DNA of 55,292 nucleotides from Oscillospiraceae bacterium (GCA_009779495.1 WRED01000010.1:1-55292); one strand, 5' to 3'. Positions 34,226-43,052 are shown, counted from the stretch's first letter. Numbers and translations are program-made. The notes: generated from the sequence alone by a model not told the origin.

Positions 34226-35256
34226 AAAATCACGCCCTCATCTGAACGCACCGCTTCGCCGATCACATAAGCGTCCTCGCCGCAGTCACGCAGAATCTCC
34301 AGCGCCTTGTCCGCGTCGGCTTTCGCTACGACGGCGCTCATGCCGACACCCATGTTGAACGTGTTGAACATGTCACGCTCATCAATGTTCCCCGCATGGG
34401 CGATAAGGTCGAATACAGCGGGCGTCCGCACGGCTTTTTTCTCGATTTTCGCCGTGAAGCTTTCGGGCAGGCAGCGCGGGATATTTTCATAAAAGCCGCC
34501 GCCCGTGATGTGCGACACAGTCTTGACCGCCACTTTCTCAAACAGCGCGGTCATGGGCTTCACGTAGATTTTTGTCGGCATCAGGAGGGTTTCGCCTAAA
34601 GAATTGTTTCCCAGCTCCGGGACAGCCTTGCCGATGTCCCCCTCCAAGTCAAACACGCGGCGGACGAGCGAAAAGCCGTTTGAGTGCACGCCGCTCGACG
34701 GCAACGCAATGATCACGTCGCCCTGCGTGACCGTGCTGTTGTCAAGTATCTTTTCACGGTCCACTACGCCGACGGAAAAGCCGGCCAGGTCGTATTCATC
34801 CTCCCGGTAAAATCCGGGCATCTCTGCCGTCTCACCGCCGATCAGCGCCGCGCCCGACTGTACGCAACCCTCCGCGACGCCCGACACGATGGCCGCTATC
34901 TTCTCCGGAAAGTTTTTGCCCGTTGCGATATAATCGAGGAAAAACAGCGGTTTCGCGCCGCAGCATATGATGTCGTTGACGCACATGGCGACGCAGTCTA
35001 TGCCGATGGTGTCGTGCCTGTCCATCAGAAAAGCGAGCTTGAGCTTTGTGCCGACGCCGTCCGTGCCGCTGACCAGCACGGGCCGCTTTATGCCCGTCAC
35101 ATCAAGCTCGAACAGGCCGCCGAAGCCGCCTATGCCGGATAATACGCCGCTTGTCATCGTGCGCGCGATATGCCGTTTCATCAGATCGACGGCCTTGTAG
35201 CCCGCCGTGATGTCCACGCCGGCCGCCTTATAGGATTCGCTGTAGCTTTTTTCCAT
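34219..35256 (-). CDS. purM: Phosphoribosylformylglycinamidine cyclo-ligase
   Basis: The 345-residue AIR synthetase closes the imidazole ring. Typical features are AAGVDITAGYKAVDLMK at the start, the glycine-rich GVLSGIGGFGGLFEL, SGTDGVGTKLKLAF, MCVNDIICCGAKPLFFLDY and SSGVHSNGFSLVR. Length and start (AGAGGCGGATAACG before the ATG) are normal. It overlaps purN. Confidence 0.96.
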   Translation of the reverse strand: MEKSYSESYKAAGVDITAGYKAVDLMKRHIARTMTSGVLSGIGGFGGLFELDVTGIKRPVLVSGTDGVGTKLKLAFLMDRHDTIGIDCVAMCVNDIICCGAKPLFFLDYIATGKNFPEKIAAIVSGVAEGCVQSGAALIGGETAEMPGFYREDEYDLAGFSVGVVDREKILDNSTVTQGDVIIALPSSGVHSNGFSLVRRVFDLEGDIGKAVPELGNNSLGETLLMPTKIYVKPMTALFEKVAVKTVSHITGGGFYENIPRCLPESFTAKIEKKAVRTPAVFDLIAHAGNIDERDMFNTFNMGVGMSAVVAKADADKALEILRDCGEDAYVIGEAVRSDEGVILC

Positions 35257-35280
35257 CGTTATCCGCCTCTGCTTCTTACG

Positions 35281-36720
35281 TTATTCGCCTTTATTCTTCT
35301 CCGAGATCTTCTTCTCGTATTTATTCCGCATCCTCACATCTGGGATATCCGTCGGGTATTCCGCGTTGAAGCACGCGCGGCAGTACGTTTTCCCGTCGGA
35401 GCGTTCAGCCAGCTTCGACACGTTTTCCACGCTGAGATAGCCCAGCGAGTCCACGCCGATGATCCTCGCGACCTCCTCTATCGAATGGTTCGTCGCGATG
35501 AGATCCTCCACGGAGCTGATGTCGGTACCGTAGTAGCACGGGTACAAAAACGGCGGCGCGGAGGAACGCATGTGCACCTCCGTGGCTCCCGCCTCGCGCA
35601 AAAGCCGCACGATACGGGCACAGGTCGTCCCGCGCACGATGGAGTCGTCCACCAGCACGACGCGCTTGCCCTTGACCGTTTCGGATACGGGATTCAGCTT
35701 GATCTTCACCTTGTCGTCGCGCACGGATTTCTTCGGCGCGATAAAGGTTCTTCCGATATATTTATTCTTGATGAAGCCCAGCCCGTAGGGAATGCCCGAC
35801 TGCGCGGAGTAGCCCATCGCGGCGTCCAGCCCCGAGTCCGGCACGCCGATCACGACGTCGGCGTGAACCGGGTGCTCCAGCGCCAGAAACGCTCCGGCGC
35901 GGCGGCGGGCGGCGTGTACCGAGCAGCCGTCTATGACCGAGTCGGGCCGCGCGAAATAGATGTACTCGAACACGCACAGCGCGGACTCCTGTTTGCCGCA
36001 GTGATCGTCTATGGAGCGGGCTGTCTCTCCGTCGAACACCATGATTTCACCGGGGCGAAGCTCACGTATCAGCACGGCCCCCGCGGCATCCAGCGCGCAG
36101 CTCTCCGACGCGACGACGTAGCTGCCGTTCTCGGTTTTGCCGTAGCACAGCGGCCTTATGCCGCGCTCGTCACGTAAAGCGATCAGCTTCGTCGGCGACA
36201 TCACCAAAAGCGAACTCGCGCCCTTAATTTTCGACGCCGCGCGGTTTACCGCTTCCTCGATGGACGGCGCATTCAGCCGCTCCCGCGTGACCAGATACGA
36301 CAGCAGCTCCGCATCGCTGTCCGAATGAAAGATCGCACCCTCAAGCTCAAGCTCCTCGCGCAGCTCGAAATAATTCGTCAGCATACCGTTATGAGCCAGG
36401 GCCATGCGCCCCTTGACGTGATTGACCACGATCGGCTGGGCGTTGATTCTGCCTTTCGTGCCGGCCGTCCCGTAACGCACGTGGCCGATCGCCATGTTTC
36501 CGTCGCCGAGGCCGCTTAAGTGCTTGGGAACAAACACGTCGTTCACCAGGCCCGAATCCTTGTAGGACGCGAACACGCCGTCGTCGTTGACGCATATGCC
36601 GCAGCTCTCCTGCCCGCGGTGCTGCAGCGCGAACAGGCCGTAATAGACCGACGCGGCCACGTTTGTTTTTTTTGTGCCGATGATACCGAATACGCCGCAT
36701 TCTTCGTGAAGCTTGCCCAT
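35281..36720 (-). CDS. purF: Amidophosphoribosyltransferase
   Basis: The 479-residue enzyme makes phosphoribosylamine from PRPP and glutamine, the first committed purine step. The mature N-terminus starts at Cys8 (MGKLHEECGVFGIIG), so a short propeptide is removed to expose the N-terminal nucleophile; the glutaminase is intact. The PRPP loop VVLVDDSIVRGTT and the C-terminal cluster-like Cys residues (YCRACFNAEYPTDIP) are present. The start is ATG 36720 after GGAGGAAGATAAA. The frame stays open for 67 codons upstream into the repeat, which is accidental. Confidence 0.95.
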   Translation of the reverse strand: MGKLHEECGVFGIIGTKKTNVAASVYYGLFALQHRGQESCGICVNDDGVFASYKDSGLVNDVFVPKHLSGLGDGNMAIGHVRYGTAGTKGRINAQPIVVNHVKGRMALAHNGMLTNYFELREELELEGAIFHSDSDAELLSYLVTRERLNAPSIEEAVNRAASKIKGASSLLVMSPTKLIALRDERGIRPLCYGKTENGSYVVASESCALDAAGAVLIRELRPGEIMVFDGETARSIDDHCGKQESALCVFEYIYFARPDSVIDGCSVHAARRRAGAFLALEHPVHADVVIGVPDSGLDAAMGYSAQSGIPYGLGFIKNKYIGRTFIAPKKSVRDDKVKIKLNPVSETVKGKRVVLVDDSIVRGTTCARIVRLLREAGATEVHMRSSAPPFLYPCYYGTDISSVEDLIATNHSIEEVARIIGVDSLGYLSVENVSKLAERSDGKTYCRACFNAEYPTDIPDVRMRNKYEKKISEKNKGE

Positions 36721-36740
36721 TTTATCTTCCTCCGGAAAGT

Positions 36741-36945
36741 TGATTGTTAATTGAGAATTGAGAATTTTGGTGGCCGCTTCGCGGCAATTATAAAATGAAT
36801 GGGTAACGTTATTCGCTAAATTAACCATTGTAAAATCAAGAACATAAATGTCAACGTTAACGTACACGAGTTGCCGTACCAATTGTAATGGGTACGGGTG
36901 AAATCCGTCAACAATTCTCAATTCTTCATTTTTAATTCTTCATTA
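36741..36945. repeat. Foldback repeat between purC and purF
   Basis: The left arm AATTGAGAATTGAGAATT (36749-36766) pairs with the right arm AATTCTCAATTCTTCATT (36913-36930). The stretch between them is about 145 bases and includes small hairpins such as GCCGCTTCGCGGC. The last three codons and stop of purC fall within the right arm. The family TTAATTGAGAATTGAGAATT is common in clostridial genomes. Confidence 0.7.
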
Positions 36946-37612
36946 CGATTTCATCAAGCGCCATCGGCTCAACATACTTGCCGTCTTTATACGCCCGCAT
37001 GTTCCCCGACGCGATCTCGTCGATCAAAATGACCTCACCGCCGCTGAAACCGAATTCAAGCTTGATGTCGTACAGTACAACGCCTTTTTCCAGCAGGCAG
37101 TCGGCGATGATCCGGGTGATCCTCTGCGTCATAGCCTTGATCTCGTCATACTGCTCCTCCGTCATGACGCCCAGGGCCACAAGCGCGTCCTTCGTCACGA
37201 GAGGGTCGCCGCGTTCGTCGTCTTTGAAGGTCATTTCAACGTAGTCGGGCAAATCGGCGCCGTCCTGTATATAGTCGCCGTAGCGGCGGATAAAGCTTCC
37301 CACAGCCTTGTGGCGGCAGATGACCTCAAGCCCCTTGCCGAAGAACTTCGCCGGGATAACCTCCATTGTGGTGTCCTCAAGATTCGCTGCGACGTAATGC
37401 GTCCTGATCCCCGCCTCCTTGAGCCTTTCAAAGAAAAACACGGACATTTTCAGATTGACGTTCCCCACGCCCTCGATGCTGAGTCCGACGGTGTTCGCGC
37501 CGGGATCGAACACGCCGTCCGTACCCGTCACGTCGTCCTTGAATTTCAGGAGATAGTTGCCGTTTTCCAGGGCGAATACGTCCTTTGTTTTGCCGATGTA
37601 GATCTTTTTCAT
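36932..37612 (-). CDS. purC: SAICAR synthetase
   Basis: The 226-residue enzyme couples CAIR and aspartate. It has [12 protein letters not shown], the [10 protein letters not shown] loop, [17 protein letters not shown], and the ATP-site [10 protein letters not shown] and [11 protein letters not shown] motifs. The start is the ATG after GGAGGAAAATAAT; a TTG 15 bases upstream is not needed. The C-terminal residues MKN and the stop codon coincide with the end of a foldback repeat, so the tail may have been replaced by it. Confidence 0.95.
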   Translation of the reverse strand: MKKIYIGKTKDVFALENGNYLLKFKDDVTGTDGVFDPGANTVGLSIEGVGNVNLKMSVFFFERLKEAGIRTHYVAANLEDTTMEVIPAKFFGKGLEVICRHKAVGSFIRRYGDYIQDGADLPDYVEMTFKDDERGDPLVTKDALVALGVMTEEQYDEIKAMTQRITRIIADCLLEKGVVLYDIKLEFGFSGGEVILIDEIASGNMRAYKDGKYVEPMALDEIVMKN

Positions 37613-37634
37613 ATTATTTTCCTCCAAATTTAGA

Positions 37635-38123
37635 TTACTGGTATAATTTTTCTATTTCTGCGTTCTTTTTCCGCACATTCTCCGCCGCTTTGACTCTCGC
37701 TTCGTTGAGCTTCCCCGCGAGTTCCCCATCGGAAACCGCCAGAATCTGCGCCGCGAGATACGCCGCGTTCGCCGCCCCGTTGATCGCCACCGTGGCGACG
37801 GGTATCCCCGGCGGCATCATGACCGTTGACAGCAGCGCGTCCAGGCCCTCAAGCGACGCCTTGACCGGGATGCCGATCACCGGCAGCGTCGTATTGGCCG
37901 CGACGGCGCCCGCCAGATGCGCCGCCATGCCGGCCGCCGCGATGATCGCGCCGAAGCCGTTCGCCCGCGCGTTTTTGGAGAACTCCCGCGCTTCCTCGGG
38001 CGTCCTGTGCGCGGAGCAGACGCGCACCTCAAACGGTATGCCGAACTCCCGGAGCACGGCGATGCCCTTTTCAACGACAGGCAGATCGCTGTCACTGCCC
38101 ATGACAATTGCTACTTTTTTCAT
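37635..38123 (-). CDS. purE: 5-(Carboxyamino)imidazole ribonucleotide mutase
   Basis: The 162-residue protein has the PurE signatures [57 protein letters not shown]. No purK is nearby, so either purK is elsewhere or the enzyme accepts CO2 directly as class II PurE does; the sequence alone does not decide. ATG 38123 follows AAAGGAAATATACAA. It follows pyrI and is the first purine gene after the pyrimidine genes. Confidence 0.95.
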   Translation of the reverse strand: MKKVAIVMGSDSDLPVVEKGIAVLREFGIPFEVRVCSAHRTPEEAREFSKNARANGFGAIIAAAGMAAHLAGAVAANTTLPVIGIPVKASLEGLDALLSTVMMPPGIPVATVAINGAANAAYLAAQILAVSDGELAGKLNEARVKAAENVRKKNAEIEKLYQ

Positions 38124-38188
38124 TTGTATATTTCCTTTCAATTTTATACGATTCTTTTACCCTCTTTTCCCGAACTTTGAATTCCCTG

Positions 38189-38605
38189 TCAGCCCGGTTT
38201 CGATTCGCAGTATATGCACCGATAAATCCTGTTCTCCCTGTCCGTCAGCCTGAACACGTGCGGCAGCTCCTGCTCCGTTGACGTGATACAGCGCGGATTC
38301 TTGCACTTAATGACGTTCGTCACCTTATCGGGCAGCTCAAGCTTCCGCTTTTCGGCGATCTCGCCGTTTTTGATGATGCTGACCGTGATATTGGGATCGA
38401 TATACCCGAGCACCTCCAAATCAATGTCGAACATCTCGTCAACCTTGATGATATCCTTTTTGCCCATCTTGCGGCTCGACACGTTTTTGAGTATGGCCAC
38501 GGAGCACGCCAGACGTTCCAAATCGAGTATCCTGTAGATCTCCATGCACATGCCGGCCCTGATATGGTCGATAACCACGCCGTTTTTGATAGCGTCGATA
38601 ATCAT
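38189..38605 (-). CDS. pyrI: Aspartate carbamoyltransferase regulatory subunit
   Basis: The 138-residue subunit has the N-terminal nucleotide-binding allosteric domain (IKNGVVIDHIRAGMCMEIYRILDL) and the C-terminal zinc domain with CKNPRC and CIYC, the four ligands that hold it to PyrB. It brings CTP/ATP control to aspartate carbamoyltransferase. It follows pyrB by 18 bases. Confidence 0.95.
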   Translation of the reverse strand: MIIDAIKNGVVIDHIRAGMCMEIYRILDLERLACSVAILKNVSSRKMGKKDIIKVDEMFDIDLEVLGYIDPNITVSIIKNGEIAEKRKLELPDKVTNVIKCKNPRCITSTEQELPHVFRLTDRENRIYRCIYCESKPG

Positions 38606-38623
38606 TTGTCAACTGCCCCTTTC

Positions 38624-39541
38624 CTAACTTTCGATTTCCAGCATCTTCAGTATGAGAGCCATTCTTATGAATTTCCCGTACATCGCCTGCTTGAAATAGC
38701 ACGCCCTTGGGTCGTCGTCCACCGCGACGGAAATCTCGTTGACCCTTGGCAGCGGGTGCATGATGCACAGGCTGTCCCCGGCGTGGGCGAGCTTGTCCGG
38801 CGTAAGGATATAGCTGTCTTTCAATCTGATGTAGTCGGCCTCGTTGAAGAAGCGTTCGCGCTGAACGCGCGTCATATACAGCACGTCCAGCGAGCCGATG
38901 ACAGAATCCATATCTTTCGTCTCAACGTAGTCCATCCCGCTCTTTCCCAGCACGTTTTGGATCATATACTCGGGCAACCGCAGCTCCTCAGGCGAGATGA
39001 GCACGATTTTGATGCCCTCGTACCGCGCCAAAGCCACGATAAGCGAGTGCACCGTGCGGCCGAATTTCAGGTCGCCGCAAAGGCCGACCGTCATGCCGCT
39101 GAGACGTCCTTTTTCGCGGCTGATCGTCAGCAGGTCGGTCAGCGTCTGGGTCGGGTGGTTGTGGCCGCCGTCCCCCGCGTTGATCACCGGCACGCCCGCT
39201 TTCATCGACGCCACCAGCGGCGCGCCCTCTTTCGGGTGCCGCATCACGATGATGTCCGCGTAGCAGCTGACCATGCGCGCCGTGTCCGCCACGCTTTCCC
39301 CCTTGGACGCCGAGCTGCTGGCTGAATCCGAAAAACCGATGACCGTGCCGCCCAGGTCGTACATCGCCGCCTCGAAGCTGAGTCTCGTCCGCGTGGACGG
39401 CTCAAAAAACAGCGTCGCAAGCCGTTTCCCTGCGCACTTTTGCGAGTATGCCGACGGGTTTCCGATGATGTCACAGGCCTTTTCTATAAGCTCATCTATT
39501 TCGGCGGTGCTGAGGTCAACGATATCAATAAGACTACACAT
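38624..39541 (-). CDS. pyrB: Aspartate carbamoyltransferase catalytic subunit
   Basis: The 305-residue enzyme makes carbamoyl aspartate. Carbamoyl phosphate loop [11 protein letters not shown], the loop [10 protein letters not shown] with its Ser-Lys pair, [17 protein letters not shown], and HPLPRVNEI are present. It competes with ArgF for the carbamoyl phosphate made by the car genes downstream. It carries the regulatory subunit gene right behind it. Confidence 0.96.
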   Translation of the reverse strand: MCSLIDIVDLSTAEIDELIEKACDIIGNPSAYSQKCAGKRLATLFFEPSTRTRLSFEAAMYDLGGTVIGFSDSASSSASKGESVADTARMVSCYADIIVMRHPKEGAPLVASMKAGVPVINAGDGGHNHPTQTLTDLLTISREKGRLSGMTVGLCGDLKFGRTVHSLIVALARYEGIKIVLISPEELRLPEYMIQNVLGKSGMDYVETKDMDSVIGSLDVLYMTRVQRERFFNEADYIRLKDSYILTPDKLAHAGDSLCIMHPLPRVNEISVAVDDDPRACYFKQAMYGKFIRMALILKMLEIES

Positions 39542-39571
39542 ATTTTATTCCTCCTGACTGAATACAGGTTC

Positions 39572-40204
39572 TCATTTTACCATCCAGCTTTCGTCCGACG
39601 GATTATCCCGAAACTCGATCAGCCTTTGTATGTCGCTTTGGGCGATATACCCTTCCGCCGCCGCAACCGCGGCCACCGCGTCGAAGCTCGTCAGGCTGAC
39701 GTTTTTCAGGTTCGCCGCCCTGAGACGGTCAAGTCCCTTTTGCATGTTATAGGTGAATATGCTGACGATCCCGAGCACCTCCGCGCCCGCCGCGCGCAGG
39801 ACCTCCGCCGTCTCTATGACGCTGCCCGCCGTGGAGATCAGGTCCTCTATCACGACGGCTTTCTGCCCCTTTTCGAGCTTACCCTCGATCTGATTCTGCC
39901 GCCCGTGATCCTTCGCGCCCGAGCGGACATAGCCCATCGGCATTCCCAGTATGTGCGCCGCGATAGCCGCGTGGGCGATCCCGGCGGTGCTTGTGCCCAT
40001 CAGAACCTCGCAGTCCGGAAACTCTGTCCGAACCGTTTCGGCTATGGCGTTCTCGATTTTGTCCCTGACCTGCGGCGCCGTCAGCGTCAGGCGGTTGTCG
40101 CAGTAGACGGGGCTTTTGATGCCGCTCGCCCATGTGAACGGCTCGTCCGGCCTGAAAAATACCGCGCCGATTGATAAGAGGCCTTTGGCGATTGTCGTTT
40201 GCAT
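39572..40204 (-). CDS. pyrE: Orotate phosphoribosyltransferase
   Basis: The enzyme joins orotate to PRPP to give OMP. The PRPP-binding VVIEDLISTAGSVIETAEVL and the N-terminal TWASGIKSPVYCDNR are typical. Two nearby ATG codons exist; the one at 40204 is 8 bases from AAAGGGG, the one at 40210 only 2 bases, so the former is chosen. A copy of the dispersed AATACAGGTTCT repeat stands just after the stop region towards pyrB. Confidence 0.95.
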   Translation of the reverse strand: MQTTIAKGLLSIGAVFFRPDEPFTWASGIKSPVYCDNRLTLTAPQVRDKIENAIAETVRTEFPDCEVLMGTSTAGIAHAAIAAHILGMPMGYVRSGAKDHGRQNQIEGKLEKGQKAVVIEDLISTAGSVIETAEVLRAAGAEVLGIVSIFTYNMQKGLDRLRAANLKNVSLTSFDAVAAVAAAEGYIAQSDIQRLIEFRDNPSDESWMVK

Positions 40205-40267
40205 TGTCATGTCCCCTTTCAGATATAGTCAAACCACTGTGTAAGGGCGTATGCATACGCTCCTGCG

Positions 40268-40966
40268 TTAACCCACGAATTCTGTCATACAACGTTCGTA
40301 TACCGCGAGGGGATCGGCCGCCGCCGTTATCGGCCTGCCAACCACAATGTAGTCAGACCCAAGCTCCCGTGCATTCGCCGGCGTCGTCACCCTGGACTGA
40401 TCGCCGATATCTCCGTCCGCGAATCTTACCCCGGGCGTTACGGTCAAAAAGCTTTCCCCGTACGCGTTTTTCACTTTCGGGACCTCAAGCGGAGAGCAAA
40501 CAATGCCGTCCAGCCCCGCTGCCTTGGCGTTTTGGGCGTATTGCATGACCACCTCGTCAATAGGCCGCTCGATCAAAAGCTCCTCCCTCATGCGTTCCTC
40601 GCTTGTGGAGGTCAGCTGCGTAACCGCTATCAGCTGCGGCCTTGTGCCGTCCGCCCGCGTTAAGCCCTTTACGGCCGCCTCCATCATCGCAATGGTTCCC
40701 GCGGCGTGGAGGTTGCACAGATCCACGTCCAGCTTTGACAGCGCGGCCATCGCCCTCATCACCGTGTTGGGGATGTCGTGCGGCTTTAAGTCGATAAAAA
40801 TCCTGTGCCCTTTTGCTTTCATTTCGCGGACGATCCCCGGCCCCTCCGCGAAAAACAGCTCCATGCCGATTTTCAGATAGAGCTTCCTCTCGCCGAATTT
40901 TTCAACGAATCCTAAAAGCTCCTCCCTGCCGCTGAAGTCACACGCGATTATTATGTCTTTTCCCAT
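40268..40966 (-). CDS. pyrF: Orotidine 5'-phosphate decarboxylase
   Basis: The 232-residue enzyme makes UMP from OMP. The catalytic DxKxxD motif reads FIDLKPHDIPNTV, and the phosphate-binding segment TPGVRFADGDIGDQSRVTTP is intact. It overlaps pyrD by one base (TGATG). Confidence 0.96.
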   Translation of the reverse strand: MGKDIIIACDFSGREELLGFVEKFGERKLYLKIGMELFFAEGPGIVREMKAKGHRIFIDLKPHDIPNTVMRAMAALSKLDVDLCNLHAAGTIAMMEAAVKGLTRADGTRPQLIAVTQLTSTSEERMREELLIERPIDEVVMQYAQNAKAAGLDGIVCSPLEVPKVKNAYGESFLTVTPGVRFADGDIGDQSRVTTPANARELGSDYIVVGRPITAAADPLAVYERCMTEFVG

Positions 40967-41877
40967 CAGTGCGATCCTCCTGTTATATTTTTAAGTTCAG
41001 TGATACCATATTTCCCCATTACTTTGGGTAGCTCTTCCACGATCCTTTTGCAGGCGAACGGGTCAACCAGATTCGCCGCGCCCACCTGCACAGCCGCCGC
41101 GCCCGCCAGCATCATCTCTATGACGTCCTCCGCCGACGAAACGCCGCCCATCCCTATTATGGGAATCGAGATGGCTTCGTATGCCTGCCACACCATCCTC
41201 AGCGCCACAGGGAACACCGCCGGGCCGGAAAGTCCGCCCATCCTGTTGTGTATGACAGGCCGCTTCGTTTTGAGGTCAACGCGCATTCCAAGCGGCGTGT
41301 TGATGAGGCTTATGCCGTCCGCGCCCGCGTCCTCGCACGCTTTGGCGATCTCCGCGATATCCGTCACGTTCGGACTCAGCTTGACGTATACGGGCTTTTT
41401 TGTGACCGCCCTGACCGCCCTTGTGACTTCGGCGGCCGGCTCGGGCGATGTCCCGAAGCTCATGCCCCCGCTGTGGACATTCGGGCAGCTCACGTTCACC
41501 TCTATGATCCCGACCTGCCCGCACGCGTCGATTTTCTCGCAACAGAATACGTATTCATCTATCGAAAAGCCGCTGATGTTCGCGATGACCGGCCTCTGGA
41601 AGCATTCTCCGAGCCTTGGCAGCTCCTCGTTTATAACGGCGTCAATGCCGGGGTTTTGCAGCCCGACGGAGTTGAGCATTCCGCTTGCGCACTCGGCGAT
41701 CCGCGGAGTCGGGTTGCCGAAGCGCGGCTCCATGGTCGTGCCCTTGAGTGCGATCGAGCCTAATATATTGATATCGTACAGCTCCGCGAACTCGTAGCCG
41801 AAGCCGAACGTTCCGCTGGCGGGGATCACGGGGTTTTGTAGCGTGAGGCCGCTGAGGGTCACTTCCGTATTCACCAT
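40966..41877 (-). CDS. pyrD: Dihydroorotate dehydrogenase, class 1B catalytic subunit
   Basis: The 303-residue FMN enzyme oxidizes dihydroorotate. The catalytic base of class 1 enzymes is Cys, seen in EVNVSCPNVHSGG, with SGTFGFGYEF and GMGGVSSAEDVIEMMLAGA around FMN. It works with PyrK, which overlaps it by 7 bases, and hands electrons to NAD+. Confidence 0.96.
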   Translation of the reverse strand: MVNTEVTLSGLTLQNPVIPASGTFGFGYEFAELYDINILGSIALKGTTMEPRFGNPTPRIAECASGMLNSVGLQNPGIDAVINEELPRLGECFQRPVIANISGFSIDEYVFCCEKIDACGQVGIIEVNVSCPNVHSGGMSFGTSPEPAAEVTRAVRAVTKKPVYVKLSPNVTDIAEIAKACEDAGADGISLINTPLGMRVDLKTKRPVIHNRMGGLSGPAVFPVALRMVWQAYEAISIPIIGMGGVSSAEDVIEMMLAGAAAVQVGAANLVDPFACKRIVEELPKVMGKYGITELKNITGGSH

Positions 41878-42608
41878 ATGATCTCCTCCCTCTCAAGCAC
41901 CGGGCCTTCACGGCATATGCGCCTTGAGCCGTACTTCGTCTGACAGCTGCAGCCCATGCACGCCCCGAAGCCGCAGCCCATACGCTCCTCAAAGCTGAAC
42001 TGGCCGCCCGTCCGGGTCAGGCCGTGTACCGCCTGAAGCATCTGCATCGGTCCGCAGGCATAGATATATGTATAATCGGTCAGTCCGCGCATCACGTCGG
42101 TCACGAAGCCTTTTTGTCCCATCGAGCCGTCCGCCGTCGAAACAAGCGTATCGACTCCCAGCGCGCGGAATTCGTCCGCGTAAAACACATCCCCGCGCGT
42201 GTTGAAGCCCAGGATCGCGATGGGCGTTTTGCCGCCGGCCGCGAGCTTTTTCGCAAGGCCGTACAGCGGCGGCACACCTACGCCTCCGCCTATGAGAAGC
42301 GGTTTTTGGCCGCTTTTTGATACGTCAAACCCGTTGCCCAAGCCGACAAGCAGGTCAAGCTCCGCGCCGGGCAGGAGCCGCGACAGGCAGTCCGTCCCCT
42401 TACCGACAACCTTGTATATGAGCGTAACGCCGCTTGCGTCCCAGTCACACACGGATATCGGGCGGCGCAGGTAAAAGCCCTCAAGCCGGATGTTGACAAA
42501 CTGCCCCGGCGCGGTGACCGCGGACGCGTCGCCCGACAGCGCGAGCCGGTAAACGTCCCTCACGATCGGCTTATTCTCAATGATGGTAAACATGGATTGA
42601 GTAAACAT
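41871..42608 (-). CDS. pyrK: Dihydroorotate dehydrogenase electron transfer subunit
   Basis: The 245-residue protein has the FAD-binding RRPISVCDW, the NAD-binding GGGVGVPPLYGLAKKL and the C-terminal 2Fe-2S motif starting at ERMGCGFGACMGCSC with a distal Cys in RRICREG. It is the first gene of the long minus-strand pyr-pur run. GGAGG lies 13 bases before the ATG, a long spacing, and a terminator hairpin stands 34 bases upstream, so expression is likely set by attenuation. Confidence 0.94.
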   Translation of the reverse strand: MFTQSMFTIIENKPIVRDVYRLALSGDASAVTAPGQFVNIRLEGFYLRRPISVCDWDASGVTLIYKVVGKGTDCLSRLLPGAELDLLVGLGNGFDVSKSGQKPLLIGGGVGVPPLYGLAKKLAAGGKTPIAILGFNTRGDVFYADEFRALGVDTLVSTADGSMGQKGFVTDVMRGLTDYTYIYACGPMQMLQAVHGLTRTGGQFSFEERMGCGFGACMGCSCQTKYGSRRICREGPVLEREEIIW

Positions 42609-42641
42609 CCGGCTAACCGTGCCTCCATTCCGAACTCCAGA

Positions 42642-42684
42642 TTAAAAAAAACGCCGCTCAAGGTAGAAAAACCTAAAAAGCGGC
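42642..42684 (-). terminator. Leader terminator (attenuator) before pyrK
   Basis: On the minus strand GCCGCT...AGGT pairs with ACCT...AGCGGC and is followed by eight T. It lies between a leader ORF and pyrK, so it must be read through for the pyrimidine genes to be expressed. This is the layout of transcription attenuation. Confidence 0.85.
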
Positions 42685-42703
42685 AATAATACTATGATCA
42701 TTT

Positions 42704-42814
42704 TTATCGGGCAAAACCCTGTGCGAATACAAAGGCTGCGGAACACGTGAAAGACAATGGCCGGATTCTGCGTGACCTGAAACAATGAATTTCAACTGAA
42801 TTCCACCTTTCCAT
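42704..42814 (-). CDS. Putative pyr operon leader peptide (36 residues)
   Basis: An ORF of 36 codons starts at ATG 42814 with AGGGG 8 bases before it and stops 20 bases before the terminator stem. The promoter lies so close that the mRNA begins only about 18 bases before the start codon. The product starts MERWNSVEIHCFRSRRIRP and ends FVFAQGFAR, rich in Arg, Phe and Ser. This is the arrangement of the E. coli pyrBI leader peptide, where a ribosome following polymerase prevents terminator formation when UTP is low. Homology to it is not claimed; a PyrR-binding motif was looked for and not found. Confidence 0.55.
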   Translation of the reverse strand: MERWNSVEIHCFRSRRIRPLSFTCSAAFVFAQGFAR

Positions 42815-42838
42815 GACGTTTTCCCCTAACCAAGAAAG

Positions 42839-42868
42839 ATTATAACACAGCCACCGCACAAAAGTCAA
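42839..42868 (-). promoter_or_regulatory. Sigma-A promoter of the pyr-pur run
   Basis: On the minus strand TTGACT (42868-42863) and TATAAT (42844-42839) are 18 bases apart. It precedes the leader ORF and attenuator. Confidence 0.8.
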
Positions 42869-42934
42869 CTGGCATTATGATAGAATATACTTCACAGCGG
42901 GGCTTGCAATATTGTTCAGTTTGTGGAATTTGAT

Positions 42935-42982
42935 AATAGACTTCTTGCATAATCTCTCTGAGCGTTATTCAAGAAGTCTATT
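42935..42982. promoter_or_regulatory. 13-bp inverted repeat, candidate operator
   Basis: AATAGACTTCTTG (42935-42947) and CAAGAAGTCTATT (42970-42982) are perfect complements separated by 22 bases. The right arm abuts and overlaps the -35 box of the oxidoreductase promoter, a place where a bound repressor or activator would act. It could alternatively be a hairpin remnant. Confidence 0.5.
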
Positions 42983-43009
42983 GTAAAAACGCCGGATTTA
43001 TATTATACT
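42981..43009 (+). promoter_or_regulatory. Sigma-A promoter of the oxidoreductase gene
   Basis: TTGTAA (42981-42986) and TATACT (43004-43009) are 17 bases apart. Transcription would begin near 43016, which rules out the in-frame TTG at 43014 as the start codon of the gene downstream. Confidence 0.65.
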
Positions 43010-43052
43010 CTATTTGTATGCTGAAAGACTCAGGAAAGGAATGACTGTAAAA

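Noticed and set aside
36721..36921. N-terminal extension of purF
   Set aside because: The added residues come from the foldback repeat and would hide the N-terminal Cys that must be exposed; the ATG at 36720 has a strong ribosome binding site.
42685..42838. PyrR-binding stem in the pyr leader
   Set aside because: I could not find the conserved PyrR anti-antiterminator sequence; the leader ORF explains the region better.
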